64,000 nucleotides of DNA from positions 150,659,474 to 150,723,473 of the forward strand of contig CM041293.1 of the NCBI GenBank assembly GCA_023052935.1, written 5' to 3'. Shown here in pieces: positions 22,420-32,683 of the stretch (position 1 is its first letter; each line of letters opens with the position of its first letter). The translations under genes were made by a program, and so were the position numbers. The notes beneath the pieces are model-generated. The model was not told where the DNA came from. It was given only the letters and a program-made list of their open reading frames with translations, and did not search any database. This stretch comes from Piezodorus guildinii. Taxonomy: Eukaryota; Arthropoda; Insecta; Hemiptera; Pentatomidae.

Positions 22420-23200
22420 GGAAGCTAATGTTTATAATACAATGGTAGAGGATTAGTAACTGTTTACTTTAAATATGTAAACATAGGCAAGAAAACAACA
22501 GAGACCTGCAAAATCCTTCATGTATTTCAGAAACTATAAAAAACGGATATCCATGTGGAACAATCCAATATTTGCGTGCCGAAGATTTATCCTAGTAATT
22601 ATCTACATATATTTATTTTTTAATCCTTGTCTCGTCCCTTTTTGTTATATAAGTCACGTCCTGGTTACAATTTAAATGTTTTCGAAACCTGATACTATAC
22701 CTTTATGATTAATTCTGAACCATCCTTTTAATCTTTTTCCGTTCTTTAACATTAATTCTTATGTATATGTGTCTAGCGGTTTTTATAGCTCTTGTTTTTT
22801 TTGTTTTTTTTAATTTAAATGCTGATTCACACTTTTCTCATCACCACTTATTCCTTTCTCCTTCTTCTCCTACCCTTGTCTTACCTTGTTATGTATCCAG
22901 AAAAATAGATATGATTTTTATTTGATTTATGTTTAACTGAAATAATTCTGTAAGATTTAACTCCATTTGTATGGGCTAGCCTGAAAACAAATAAAGAAAT
23001 TTACATAGAAAATGAGTTTTTTTTATTATTGTGATTTTTTTATGACCACAACCCTAACCAACTTCTCCATGGTATTAGATATTTATTTTTCATCAATCTG
23101 TATCAGCATAATGCCTCTTGAAATAGATTTTACTCCATTTTCTTTTAGTAAACGTCTTTCCTTAGTGTTGTTTGCAACCATTATCATCCTCAACAGAAGC
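22420..23200. other. no feature recognised
   Basis: AT-rich with pyrimidine-rich patches around 22700-22870. No exon or repeat family could be assigned. Confidence 0.45.
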
Positions 23201-23204
23201 GATC

Positions 23205-23340
23205 GTTAAACTGGAAACTCGATGAGAATGCGGTGAACAAGGCATTTAATAGCCAATAAACGCCTGGTAGCTTGGAGGAGCATTGATCACGGCTCGAGGG
23301 GGCTCATCCAGCGATGGAGTATTGGAGATTCCGATTAATC
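23205..23340. repeat. unclassified dispersed repeat, also at 50786-50910
   Basis: CGTTAAACTGGAAACTCGAT, GCGGTGAACAAGGCATTTAA and AGCCAATAA recur in slightly changed form at 50786. The stretch is less AT-rich than its surroundings. No coding frame or terminal repeat was seen. Confidence 0.6.
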
Positions 23341-23456
23341 GCATAAATATTCCAATAGCGATGTAATCTACATGGAAGCGTAAAAAAAAACACATACACA
23401 AATATATACATACATTTATTTAAAAGAATAAAATTATGTTTAAGATTTTAAAAAAA

Positions 23457-23712
23457 ATCTGGTGCGCGCAACACACGACTCTCATTTACCTCCATTATTT
23501 ATATCAATTCAAGAATTTTTGAACTAACTAGTAAACGAAAATAATTTGTTAAAGCATTATTTAATTTGAATTTTAATAGAAATATGCGTTTTATCACATA
23601 AACTATTATATTGTTATCTACGACAATCAGTTTGTTTTATCGGCTTTTCATCACTCTCCGTTAACTTTTACAATTGTATGTATATCATAACATTTTTTTC
23701 TAAAATCTTCAG
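23457..23712 (+). mobile_element. Helentron-like element, 5' fragment
   Basis: It starts ATCTGGTGCGCGCAACACAC then GACTCTCATTTACCTCC, continues with the family interior (CTTTTCATCACTCTCCGTTA) and stops at about 23712 where Jockey-A sequence begins. Confidence 0.85.
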
Positions 23713-23810
23713 GATAGAAATTGAGCTAGCGGATCGGGGGGATGGATAAGGTTCTGATGGAATTTAAAGAATTTTGATGAAATAAGGTCTAAAATAAACG
23801 TGTGTAAAAA
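23713..23810 (-). mobile_element. Jockey-A fragment, about 95 bp
   Basis: AAGGTTCTGATGGAATTTAA and TGAAATAAGGTCTAAAATAA correspond to 38185-38235 inside the intact Jockey-A ORF2. Both ends are lost; there is no tail. Confidence 0.65.
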
Positions 23811-23845
23811 AACAATAAAAAAACATAAAATAAAATAAAAAACAA

Positions 23846-24600
23846 TCTGGTGCGGGCAACACACGACTTTCACTTACCTCCATTTTTAAAATCAACGAAA
23901 GAATTTTCAAATACAGTTAGAGATAATAAAGAATTAATTAAATTGAATTTATGTAGAAACATGTGTTTTATTAAAAAATCTAGTATATTATAACCTAATT
24001 TAATCAGTCAGTTTTATCTTCTTTTCATCACTCTCTATTAACTTTTAAAAGCTTGAGTATAAGATAATATTTTTTTCTAAAATCTTTAGCTTTCCAACGG
24101 TATATCATACATGTATATTACTGTTCTTAAGTTCAAAGACAAAAAATTGCATTAGAAAAATATTAATGCAGTTTTCTCCACTAGTTGGATATCGAATTCG
24201 TCCAACTTATATATCTACACGTTTTTTAGCAATGCTAATCAGAAGATATGGTTGATTTTTTTGAATCTACAAAATTAAAGGTACTTTAGAGGAAGAAATT
24301 GTGAAATATCGGCATTTAAGCCCTGTCAGACTATTTCAATCAGAATGAAACCTATATGATATTAAAGACCATTAAATTTTACATTGATTAGGGAGTTTAA
24401 TCAAAATCGTTAGAGCCGTTTTTGAGAAAATCGTAATTTTTTTCGGAACACACACACACACAGACTTTTTTTCGGGACTTGGACATTTGGACTCAGGAGA
24501 CCCTAAAACGTGTATTTCCGTTGAAGACTGGATTTCGAAAATTTTCATGATCGCAATACTTTCCCTTACTATATTTTCCATATAAAGGTAAGTGAAAGTA
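23846..24600 (+). mobile_element. Helentron-like non-autonomous element, full-length reference copy
   Basis: The 5' end is TCTGGTGCGGGCAACACACG then ACTTTCACTTACCTCC; the 3' end is a hairpin-like segment ACTTTCCCTTACTATATTTT then AGGTAAGTGAAAGTA. ACTTTCACTTACCT near the 5' end and its reverse complement near the 3' end are subterminal inverted repeats, preceded by about 20 extra bases only on the 5' side. A CA/GT microsatellite (ACACACACACAC at about 24450) lies inside. These traits (subterminal repeats, 3' hairpin, internal microsatellite, no frame) fit Helentron-associated (HINE/DINE-1-like) elements. About 755 bp. Confidence 0.8.
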
Positions 24601-24782
24601 AAATCTTGATTTGCACCTGTCTAAACGTATAAATTTAAATCAGCTTTTTCATATATTATTTATATTCTGATGTTTTCATATTGTGTTTTAGGCTACACTT
24701 GCCCATCTTTTGGTAACCATCGTTCTTTCTATATATTGTCTTAACATTTCTTTTAACATTTTTTGTTTATTGATTTACATAT

Positions 24783-24965
24783 TATATATATATATATATA
24801 TATTGTTTTTCGGTTGGCTTTTATAGACCTTGGTAAAATCGCCTTTAGCCTATTCTACCTCTTCCTATCTTGGACAATGGCCCTCCAATTTACTGCCTGA
24901 AACTCCATAGCGTCCTTCTAAATGAGGTCGCCCCATTTCATCTCGCTCTTCCTCTTTTTACATGT
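24783..24965 (-). pseudogene. LINE ORF2 extreme C-terminal remnant with (AT)n tail
   Basis: The minus strand reads EMKWGDLI, then KDAMEFQAVNWRAIVQDRKR and NRLKAILPRSIKAN with two internal stops. This corresponds to the W.DDLxxD...NWRxxxQDRxxWRxxVxxAK region that ends many arthropod LINE ORF2 proteins. An (AT)n run at 24784-24803 is the likely 3' tail. Confidence 0.65.
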
Positions 24966-25021
24966 ATGCTTATTTAAGAATACCTTAATTTACTGGTGAT
25001 TATAAAGTTATATGATGTATA

Positions 25022-25499
25022 TAGTTATGGTCATAGAAAGTGCATCACTTAATAAAAAAAAATGTTTCCAAAATTAAACATAATCGCGTTTTAAAAAAAA
25101 TGCTGATTACACAATAACATAATATTGTACATTGAAAATTAAAGAAAAGCACTCAAAATATCAATGAAAAAATTTAGAAGTTTAAGTTCTCTTGTTAAAT
25201 GAATTTTAATATTAATTTTCTAAACTATGATCACTTTTGATTTGTTTCACCGCAGTTTTTTTGTGAAAATTGTTCCACATCATGTATTCTCACAATTTCA
25301 GTTGTTTCTGATAGCTAAGTTCTTAAAATTCGACATAATTAAAATTGTTGTAGGTAAAAATACTAACCAAAAACTAAGAAACATATTTTTTAATTTCAAT
25401 AACATGTGATATAAATATGTAGACAAAAAAAAAAAAAAAATTCGATTGGATCAAATTCATTACTATAAAAAATTGATGCAATTTCTATGACCACGACTG
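25022..25499. mobile_element. Tc1/mariner-type MITE, 478 bp, TA target
   Basis: The left end TAGTTATGGTCATAGAAAGT then GCATCA and the right end (reverse complement) CAGTCGTGGTCATAGAAATT then GCATCA are inverted repeats of about 26 bp. TA dinucleotides flank both sides (25020-25021, 25500-25501). No transposase is encoded; the frames inside are short and featureless. Confidence 0.75.
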
Positions 25500-25574
25500 T
25501 ATTATCTACTCTCTATAACTTATACTCATTTATAAATAACTGCAATTTAATTTAAAATCCTTTCATTATTTTAT

Positions 25575-26230
25575 TTTTATTTATTTTTTTTTTTTACAGT
25601 GATCGGCCAACAAGGACCACACAAATATAATTATTAATTCTTTTCCTTCACAGCTTCCGCTTTCCTTCTACTTGAATACTCTATCCTCCTCCTGGATTGT
25701 ACCTCTCGCTCTTCCCTAGTCTCCGTTCTCCATTCTCTCTCTCTTCCCCACTTGAACTCTAACTTTTTTAGTTTTTCCACCAAAAGCTCTCTATAAAAAC
25801 AGTCTTTATCCGTGATTTTGAGTCGGTCCAGCTCCTCTTTTATTTGTTTTACATATCTCCTCATACTTTTATAGCTGCAAACTCTGTCGAAAATTTTCTT
25901 GTTTGATTTCTCATTGTTGATTCTGACCTTCAGCTGTAGAACCTCAGTCTTCTGCTCCTGACGGCTGTTTCCAGATCCTCCAAAGTCATCTATATTTCTT
26001 CGTCTATATCCTCTTGTGTTTTTTTGGGTCCGTTTCTCCTCCTCAGAATTTTCCTCAGAATCTTCAGGATTTTCCTCAGGTTCAGAAAACTGAATGTGTC
26101 TATACCATGAAGTATCACCGGTCTCAGTACCTAACCCAAGTGCATTATTTTAACATTAGAGGACAGACTTATCTGTCTGTAGAAGTTTCTTGTGGCGAAG
26201 TTCAGTCTTTCCAGTTTTTTTTGTTTTGTT
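25575..26230 (-). pseudogene. decayed LINE ORF2 C-terminal region
   Basis: Read in shifting frames the minus strand gives ATRNFYRQISLSSNVKIMHL, then VLRPVILHGIDTFS (the LRPVxLYGxET motif of LINEs), LRKILRRRNGPKKTQEDIDE, then IFDRVCSYKSMRRYVKQIKE and ELDRLKITDK, and a charged tail (WRTETREEREVQSRRRIEYS) ending at 25634. The order fits the C-terminal half of an RTE-like LINE. The longest open piece has 76 codons. An A-rich tail lies at 25566-25596 in reverse. Confidence 0.75.
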
Positions 26231-27070
26231 TTTTCTTCTATGGATGTCGCACCCGTTCCATTGTTAATATTTGTATTAACTTACAAATTTATTTATAACA
26301 ATTATAATTAAAACAGTATTTACATCATTTAATATTGAATCCTGGGAAATATAAAATATTAATATTAATAACTACTCACTTAATTTTCAGGTAAGTGAAG
26401 TTAATCTTTTAATTAATATGTTATATCCTGAAGATGAAACAAAATATTTCAATAAAAGGATTTTTTCATAAATGCATTTATGTTAATACACAAGTTTATT
26501 AATCTTCCTATCCAAAGAAAATATTAAAAAGAAGTAAATAGAATATTAGAATTACAAGGATATTTAATCAAATATAATATACTTTATTGCGATGACGATT
26601 TGTCAATTTTATATGTGCTTTATATAATATTTCAATTGATCAGTTTTTACATTTTTGTTTAAAAACCTGATTATAAGAATGATCCAATAAAAAAAGTATT
26701 AATAAATTAATTGTTAATAAAAATAAATTATATCTATACATCTTTAAGAGCGCCCGTTCGTCCACTAAACCAGCGTTATACAATTGCTTTGCAGGACTAA
26801 GGTTTAAGTATGCTAAGGGGTCAAATTCTAAAGATTCTGGTGACGTTTATTTCAATTAGAAAATAATAATAATAATAATGTTAATTAATGTAAGATTTTT
26901 AGTTTAAAACTTTAGTTTTCTTTTGGATATTAATCTGATTTAGCAACAAAAATATAATATTTTTCTTTAAACAATAATTAAGTTAATGTCAATTATAATA
27001 GTAATTAGGGTCATCCTATTTACTGTAGAAAGTACACACTGATTTATTATTAAATATATGTCAATAAGCT
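26231..27070. other. intron, no feature recognised
   Basis: Very AT-rich. GGTAAGTGAAG near 26391 resembles a Helentron-like terminus, but nothing around it supports a copy. Confidence 0.4.
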
Positions 27071-27071
27071 A

Positions 27072-27420
27072 AGGTTTACAATTTTAATTTCCCTATTGCA
27101 TCTGCATAGTGAGAACTGAATCTGTTTTATAATTTATGGTATCTTTTATATTTTCATCTATATATAGAGATTCGATTGATTTTCTATTACAACTTTTTTT
27201 TAATGTTTTAAAAACCGAAATTGTAGGTTTTTCAAAATCAAAATTGTGATTAAGTTGAATACTGTGTTGTGCCAATGTTGTGGTTTTTATGTTTTTGCAA
27301 TTATTACCTGTGCTGTTTCACTCTTGTTGTGATCTTTTTAGAGATTTCTCCTATGAATATCTTATCACAATCTATACAATTTGTTTTATAAATAACATAA
27401 GTTTTTCATGTGGTAAAATG
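27072..27420 (-). pseudogene. Penelope-like element, GIY-YIG endonuclease remnant
   Basis: The minus strand reads VIYKTNCIDCDKIFIGEISK then KITTRVKQHR, which follows the GIY-YIG pattern of Penelope-like elements (YKIxCxxCxxxYIGxTxRxLxxRxxxH). After a damaged gap it continues AQHSIQLNHNFDFEKPTISV, LKKSCNRKSIESLYIDENIK and DTINYKTDS, matching the downstream HxxxxxHxFDFxxxxIL...R..ExxYIxxxxNTINxKTD region. Frames are broken by stops around 27285-27330. The reverse transcriptase is absent or unrecognisable. GIY-YIG plus the C-terminal block makes Penelope the best call. Confidence 0.8.
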
Positions 27421-27689
27421 GGATCTTTTATGTTTGATGAATGATTACTCAGTTTATTATGGTTATATACTCCTAATTGTATCTGTGGTGAATCAATTAA
27501 AAAAACAATTTTAATGGCATAAATTATCAACAAAGTGTTAATAAAAAACGATACAATTTTAAATTGTAAACTACTTTCAGGTAAATATAATTTGTATGTA
27601 ACATTGTTATGCATATTTTTGATGTTTTTAATAAGTATATTAAAAAGTTATCTTTTAATGTTAATTGATAATTTGTTGATGTATTTTAG

Positions 27690-27740
27690 TTAGTCCTGAT
27701 GATGGGGAGGGCCACATAAACGTTGACTCGTTTTAAAGTT
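27690..27740 (+). repeat. Penelope-type terminal motif
   Basis: CCTGATGATGGGGAGGGCCA followed by CATAAACGTTGACTCGTTTT resembles the CCTGATGATG...GAAACGTTGGC motif in the palindrome at 52444-52787. It lies near the GIY-YIG remnant but its orientation relative to it is unclear. Confidence 0.45.
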
Positions 27741-27794
27741 TATAGTAATAATCTGTTTTTATTTTTGTTATATTTTGCATTCTTCCTAAAAAAA

Positions 27795-27990
27795 AAAAAT
27801 TTCGAATTGAAAATTCCAGTGGAGAAAAAGAAATATTCCATTATAGGAAACTGGACTGAAAAAAAAGAGTTGAGCACTCAGAAGGAATTAAGAACTTATG
27901 GGGGCAAAAGAAAGGGGCCATATATAGTGATATTTGAGAAGTCCTTGAATCCTGGTTACCCATTTTTAATTATTTTCCTAATCGATATGA
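27795..27990 (+). repeat. unclassified dispersed repeat, copy 2
   Basis: It parallels 20040-20275: GGAGAAAAAGAAATATTCCA, AGGAAACTGGACTGAA, AGAACTTATGG and GTCCTTGAATCCTGGTTACC occur in the same order. Confidence 0.55.
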
Positions 27991-27999
27991 AAAAAAATA

Positions 28000-28640
28000 T
28001 ATATATAGAGAAAACCGAAGCTGGAATGACAAACGAAGAACCCAAAAGTAGTAAAAACAAAAAATACATGAAGAACATCTGAAGAAAAAAGGATGCCATT
28101 AAAAGAATATTTGGGGTCTGTTAAAAAATATATCATTCTTACGGCAGTGAGGTAGCTAAAAGTTCTAACCACTTTTTTTCTGAATAAATATTTAAATAAA
28201 TCATTATTCATGTTAAAATATTATTTATCAATTTCACACATTCAACAATATATCATTGTTATCAATATCTTATTGTCCATGAAACATAAGTGAACAAGTT
28301 TATAATGTACCTCGAAAAAACAAACATTATAACCTCAACAAATAGATGGGACTTTAAAATGAGATTTCATCTTAAATAAAATATAAAGAAAAGGCCTTAA
28401 GGTAAACTTATTATAACTTAAGAAATTTTCTTTATGGTCTATAGCTGCGGAACTTTACGACCTTAACGACACCTTTCTCCACTTTATTATTCAACTTTTA
28501 TTTCTTAAATTTTCATTGTTGTCATTAATTCGAAAAAAAAAAAAACTCAGAAAAGGTGTTTTAGTGGAATTAACACCACCGAAAATACACGAATAAATGA
28601 AACAAATGTTAAAGAATAATAAAATAAGGTTTTTGTATTT
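28000..28640. other. intron, no feature recognised
   Basis: AT-rich; the short frames here have no recognisable domain. Confidence 0.45.
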
Positions 28641-28641
28641 C

Positions 28642-29087
28642 CAGTGGCGCCCCAGGCTGTATAAGCCCTTGACCTCGCGGTGTAATCTCAGGTTTCTCGA
28701 TGAATTTTACAGGGTAGGGTCATCACTCCCTACGCCTAATTTTGTGAGTGGCCACCAGTTGGCTGACGGGTCTCACATACCCGGGAGAGAGGATGTGAGT
28801 GAATCCATATTTATTAATTTATGAATATATTATTTGGAACAGTCTCTTCTATTTTATTTATATATTTATTTATCATAAGATATATAAACCATGATTATTA
28901 AAATATTACGTTTCGAGGTACCTTATGCCTTATCTTCAGATCTTTAAATATCATATTTATTTCCATATTATATCCTAACATATTTATTAAATGCTTCAAA
29001 AAAAAATCCCTCCTCGACTGGGATTTGAGCTCAGAATCTTTAGTGTGGAAGACTAGCGCGCTAGCCACTCAGCCATGGGCTCCTCAT
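28642..29087 (-). mobile_element. SINE-A, minus-strand copy, interrupted
   Basis: From left: AGTGGCGCCCCAGGCTGTAT, GGTAGGGTCATCACTCCCTA and CTGACGGGTCTCACATACCC, then an AT-rich insertion, then the tRNA-like head in reverse: GGGATTTGAGCTCAGA (B-box) and GCTAGCCACTCAGCCATGGG (A-box). An 11-bp repeat ATATTTATTAA (28807-28817 and 28980-28990) borders the insertion. Confidence 0.85.
28818..28979. mobile_element. about 160-bp insertion inside SINE-A
   Basis: It is flanked by the ATATTTATTAA direct repeat. It contains TTACGTTTCGAGGTACCTTA then TGCCTTATCTTCAGATC, reminiscent of the ACGTTTCGA...TCATCA motif at Penelope-like ends. The flanking repeat is AT-rich, so chance duplication cannot be excluded. 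Confidence 0.5.
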
Positions 29088-29212
29088 TTTTGTATTTACA
29101 GCTGGAAAAACAAAATAGTCTATTCGCCCGTTTTGATTTTTTAACTGAAGATGCTTAGGAATATCAGCTTATATTATGTTATAGAAACGTTTCGTGATTT
29201 TTCATTGCTTTT

Positions 29213-29475
29213 ATTTGTTTGTTTGTTTATTGGTTTAACGTCACTTTATGCTACTATGGCTAATCGGACGATGCTACAGTGGGAGTCCTAAATTTTGCCT
29301 ATCCAGGTTTTATTAAGATAGGGATCTTTAACGAGTCCCTGACTCGGGACCACCTTTTAACGTCCCCTCCGAAGGACGGCATAACTAAGGATTTTTTACT
29401 CCCATTAAAAAATCCTAGGACCACCCGCAGATTTGAACCCGCGACCTTTGGCATAGAAAGCATTGCTTTTATTTA
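29213..29475 (-). mobile_element. SINE-B, most complete copy, minus strand
   Basis: From the right end it reads (reverse complement) a tRNA-like head with B-box GCGGGTTCAAATC, then GGTCCTAGGATTTTTTAATG, TTCGGAGGGGACG, AAAGATCCCTATCTT, GGATAGGCAAAATTTAGGAC and the distal GTAGCATAAAGTGACGTTAA. This copy links all the SINE-B fragments in the window. Confidence 0.85.
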
Positions 29476-29679
29476 AATAAGCATTTGCATATTTCATTCT
29501 GACTGTACATGTTTCTTATTCATCATCACTCACCATAGAACTAATGTTAAATAAAATAAAAATTATTATAATATAAATCAATAACAACAAAGAAATAATA
29601 AAGTAAAGGGTTTACATAAACCTTTAATATATATTTTTATTTTGAAAGTGCACTTAAGTTAAATATTATGTCAAAAGAC

Positions 29680-29795
29680 GTTTTGAGCACATGAGACATT
29701 TTGTGAAATTTAATTTAATTGATAAATGTGAGAGAAGTATGAATTGATTTTAACAACGCAGGTAAGTGAATGTTGTGTGCATTAGTTTTTGTTAA
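29680..29795 (-). mobile_element. Helentron-like 5' end, degraded
   Basis: GAATTGATTTTAACAACGCA then GGTAAGTGAATGTTGTGTGC corresponds to the reverse of the family 5' terminus (GGTAAGTGAAAGTCGTGTG in intact copies). Confidence 0.5.
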
Positions 29796-30136
29796 TATAA
29801 AATAAATAAAAAACGTTATTATATTATAATATGGTTGATACTCCTTGACAATATAATGCGAAGATGTTTGTTCCAGTCTTTAAAATCCTAGATTGAAACT
29901 ATTTTCAGTTTTCCAGAAAGTGTTTGAACTGGCAAAGCTTCAAGGTTGATGGACATTTATAGCTACCAATAGATGTTAGGCCAAATTTTTCGCGATTTAG
30001 GAAACCGTATAACTTTTATAAACTCGCCCTGTCTACTGCGTCTAGAAGGCCCTGTGCTCTTTACGGAAAAACATTCATCATTTTTAACTTTAGAAATTAA
30101 GAGTTGTATCCTATATCCTATAGTCCTAAAAGGTGA

Positions 30137-30240
30137 TGTGTACCGAGAAAGGCTTAAATATGGGTGACAAGATTCCGGTTTTGGGGTATGCCGATGATTT
30201 GGTACTACTAGGTGAAGACATGGAAACTATACAACTAAAT
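30137..30240 (+). mobile_element. internal fragment of the RTE family (YADD core)
   Basis: About 100 bp translate to YRERLKYG in one frame and to GDKIPVLGYADDLVLLGEDM plus ETIQLN in the next, nearly identical to the catalytic core of the RTE at 8092-10496. Both ends break off within the reverse transcriptase and no tail is present. Confidence 0.85.
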
Positions 30241-30559
30241 TATATTACACAGATATACATATTATCATCATTAAATATATATATTTATTTTATGTAAATA
30301 TTCATTAAATTAAATGTTCTTTATCAACATTTCTTGCTTGATCCTACCTCTAAAATACAATATAAATCGAAGATATATAGATATGAATAGGGTTTCACAA
30401 AATTAAAATTTCTAAGCTTCCTTCTGATACTCTAAAGACAGTTGGCGTTACTGAAAAAATGTTGACTGAGCTTGAAATAAAATAACTAAGAAGGCAGATA
30501 TAGAAGAAATGAGATGGTATTTGTGGCTAAAGGGGACGACAGATTAATTTTTTTCTGAA

Positions 30560-31586
30560 ACAACAGCAGCTCCGTCGTTCAATTTTGTTTTAGCCCTATC
30601 TCATCGAAATAGTTTTTGCGATTTTTATTTCAAAATATTCATTTTTTCGTTGCAAAGAGCAGTTTCCGGGAAAGTAGTTTTCAAATTTCCTTCTTGAAAT
30701 CTAAAATTGTTATTATGCATTTTTTTCCAAAAAAGTATGATAGAGCGCAAATACAAAAGAAAATCTTGAATTTAATGCACTTTTCAGATTCGAAAACCGT
30801 CCAACGGTGCCGTCGGAAACAGAAATTTACTATCTTAAAGAAATATAGGTAGGTAGGTAGGTAGCATATACAGTAGTATACAGCCCAGCTAGCGGATTTC
30901 AGCGTATTTCAGAAATGATGGTATGTAATGACCACATTTAAAAATTGAATTTGTGAACCTTTTCTTCAAATTGAAAGTGAAAGTAATAATTTTACGTTTA
31001 ATTTAAATAATTAAGCATAAAAATATTTAATATAATTATATTAAATATTTTTATGCATAATTATGTATAAATTATACATTTATTTAGGACTAACCAAATT
31101 TAAAACTTTTAAAGAAAATGTTTACAAATTTAATTTTTAACTGTGGTCATTACATACCATCATTTCTGAAATACAAAATGACTTGACCCTCTAGAAAGCC
31201 AAAAGACTGCCTCCGCTAGTTGGGCTGTGAGCTACCTACCTAACTACCTGGTAATCCCTACTTACTATCATCCACTGTGGCGGCGGTGATATTTCTTTAA
31301 GATCGTAAATTTCTGTTCCCGACGGAACTGTTGGACGGATTATGTATCTGAAAAGTACATTATATTCAAAATTTTGTTTTGCACTTTCTCTTTATCACAC
31401 TTTTTTGAAAAAAAAAAATGCATAATAACGATTTTAAATTTCAAGAAGAAAATTTGAAAATTGCTTTCCCGGAATCTTCTATTTACAACGAAAAAAATTA
31501 ATATTTCGAAATAAAAATTGGGCAACTATTTCGACGAGATCAGGGGCTAAAAGAAAATCAAAATGAGAGTGTTGCTATCTGTTGGC
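30560..31586. mobile_element. foldback element FB-1, long inverted arms
   Basis: Sequence from about 30560 to 30985 recurs inverted at about 31120-31586. Matching landmarks are TTTTAGCCC/GGGCTAAAA, TTTCAAATTTCCTTCTTGAA against TTTCAAGAAGAAAATTTGAA, TTTCTTTAAGAT/ATCTTAAAGAAA, and the inner GTATTTCAGAAATGATGGTA and its reverse complement. An AT palindrome (ATATTTAATATAATTATATT) is at the centre near 31035. Arms differ noticeably, so it is not recent. The left arm carries a (TAGG)n run at 30847-30864. No transposase is encoded. Confidence 0.85.
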
Positions 31587-32269
31587 TTAGAATGAAAGTA
31601 AGGTGGTTCCCATTAGCCTTAAAACACAAACTTAAAAAGTAAACTGAACACGAATAGGTGAGATGAGGCAGTATGGTCATATTAAAATAAAGTAGACTAT
31701 ATATGACCTGATTCTGATGTTTATTCTAAAAATACAATTTATAGACTTGGGCTTCTTTTATTGCAGATGAGTGATTTATTTGTAGTATATTTGGAATAAC
31801 TTGATTTAATATAATATGTCCATACAATCTCAAACAAGAATCTTAACACTCATTTCATTTTATATAATATCTTTCATACATCATCTCTTCTGTGTCCTTT
31901 TGGCTTATTAGGTATCGTTATAGCTCAGACAGCATTTTTTTTTTAAAGTTGCTGTTTTGAGGCGGAGGCTTAGAGTGTTAAAAGAATGTTTATTAAGTAT
32001 AGATTTTTTTTTTTTTTCTAAATATTACCATTTATCTTGAAATATTGAAAGATATATTTTAGCACACGACCGTTTTAAGAATTGTAGAATATCGACATGA
32101 AGAAACATTTCCCTTGAGTATAGAACCTAGTAAATTATGGGACTATATATTGAGGAAAATTGTAGGAAATTGAGGTGGAATTAAATTATTTCTGGAAATG
32201 TCTAAGAAAGGTATAATAGCTATAAATTGTTTTATCTTTTCAAAATATCAATGATGAATATTTTCTTAC
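31587..32269. other. intron next to SLC4 exon, no feature recognised
   Basis: AT-rich sequence with T-runs; no repeat family was identified up to the donor site of the exon at 32270. Confidence 0.5.
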
Positions 32270-32386
32270 CTGGTTGAGGAGGTTCTTCGTGCTGTTGTGG
32301 CTGCTTGTGGTGATGTTTGTGGTGCCTTCGATGCCTTCTTTTTCCAGGCAGGTGAACACCGACGTAGATGGAGTGCGCTCGGTGAC
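32270..32386 (-). CDS. SLC4 transporter exon (N-terminal His-rich region)
   Basis: The 117-bp exon follows acceptor TTTTATTTAG and precedes donor GTAAGAAAA. After the shared glycine it reads HRAHSIYVGVHLPGKRRHRR, HHKHHHKQPQQHEEPPQP, ending with one base (G) that joins GG of the exon at 5515 to make glycine. HRxxxxYVGVHxP followed by a basic His-rich stretch is the known N-terminal signature of NBC/NDCBE/NDAE-type SLC4 proteins and separates them from AE1-3-type exchangers. It is isolated between introns of 25.1 and 26.8 kb. Confidence 0.94.
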
Positions 32387-32683
32387 CTAAATAAAATCCA
32401 ATATTAGCAGATACAACTGTAAGTATAAGATAAAACTAAAATAAATCAGACCTATCATTTTATTTCTATCGCAGAAGGAAACTACCACATCGAAGAAAAC
32501 GTTAATAAATAATAACGAAATAAACAACAAACGAAAGGTTGACCCAGCTAATTAATTTTAGGGGTTGGAAAAAAGTGGTATATCTTCAATTATTCCAAAA
32601 TTTATTTTAAAATTCAGCCAAGTTTTCGGTATTCTTCCATCTCACTTCTCCATCTTCAGGATTTTCTCCAAAACAACGATAAC

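Noticed and set aside
23012..23209. 65-codon plus-strand frame (MSFFYYCDFFMTTTLTNFSM)
   Set aside because: T-rich sequence, no splice context and no recognisable domain.
26380..26410. GGTAAGTGAAG as a Helentron-like terminus
   Set aside because: No family sequence on either side; the string also resembles a splice donor and is too short.
27723..28082. 119-codon plus-strand frame
   Set aside because: Lys-rich by composition and overlapping a dispersed repeat that is not open in its second copy at 20040.
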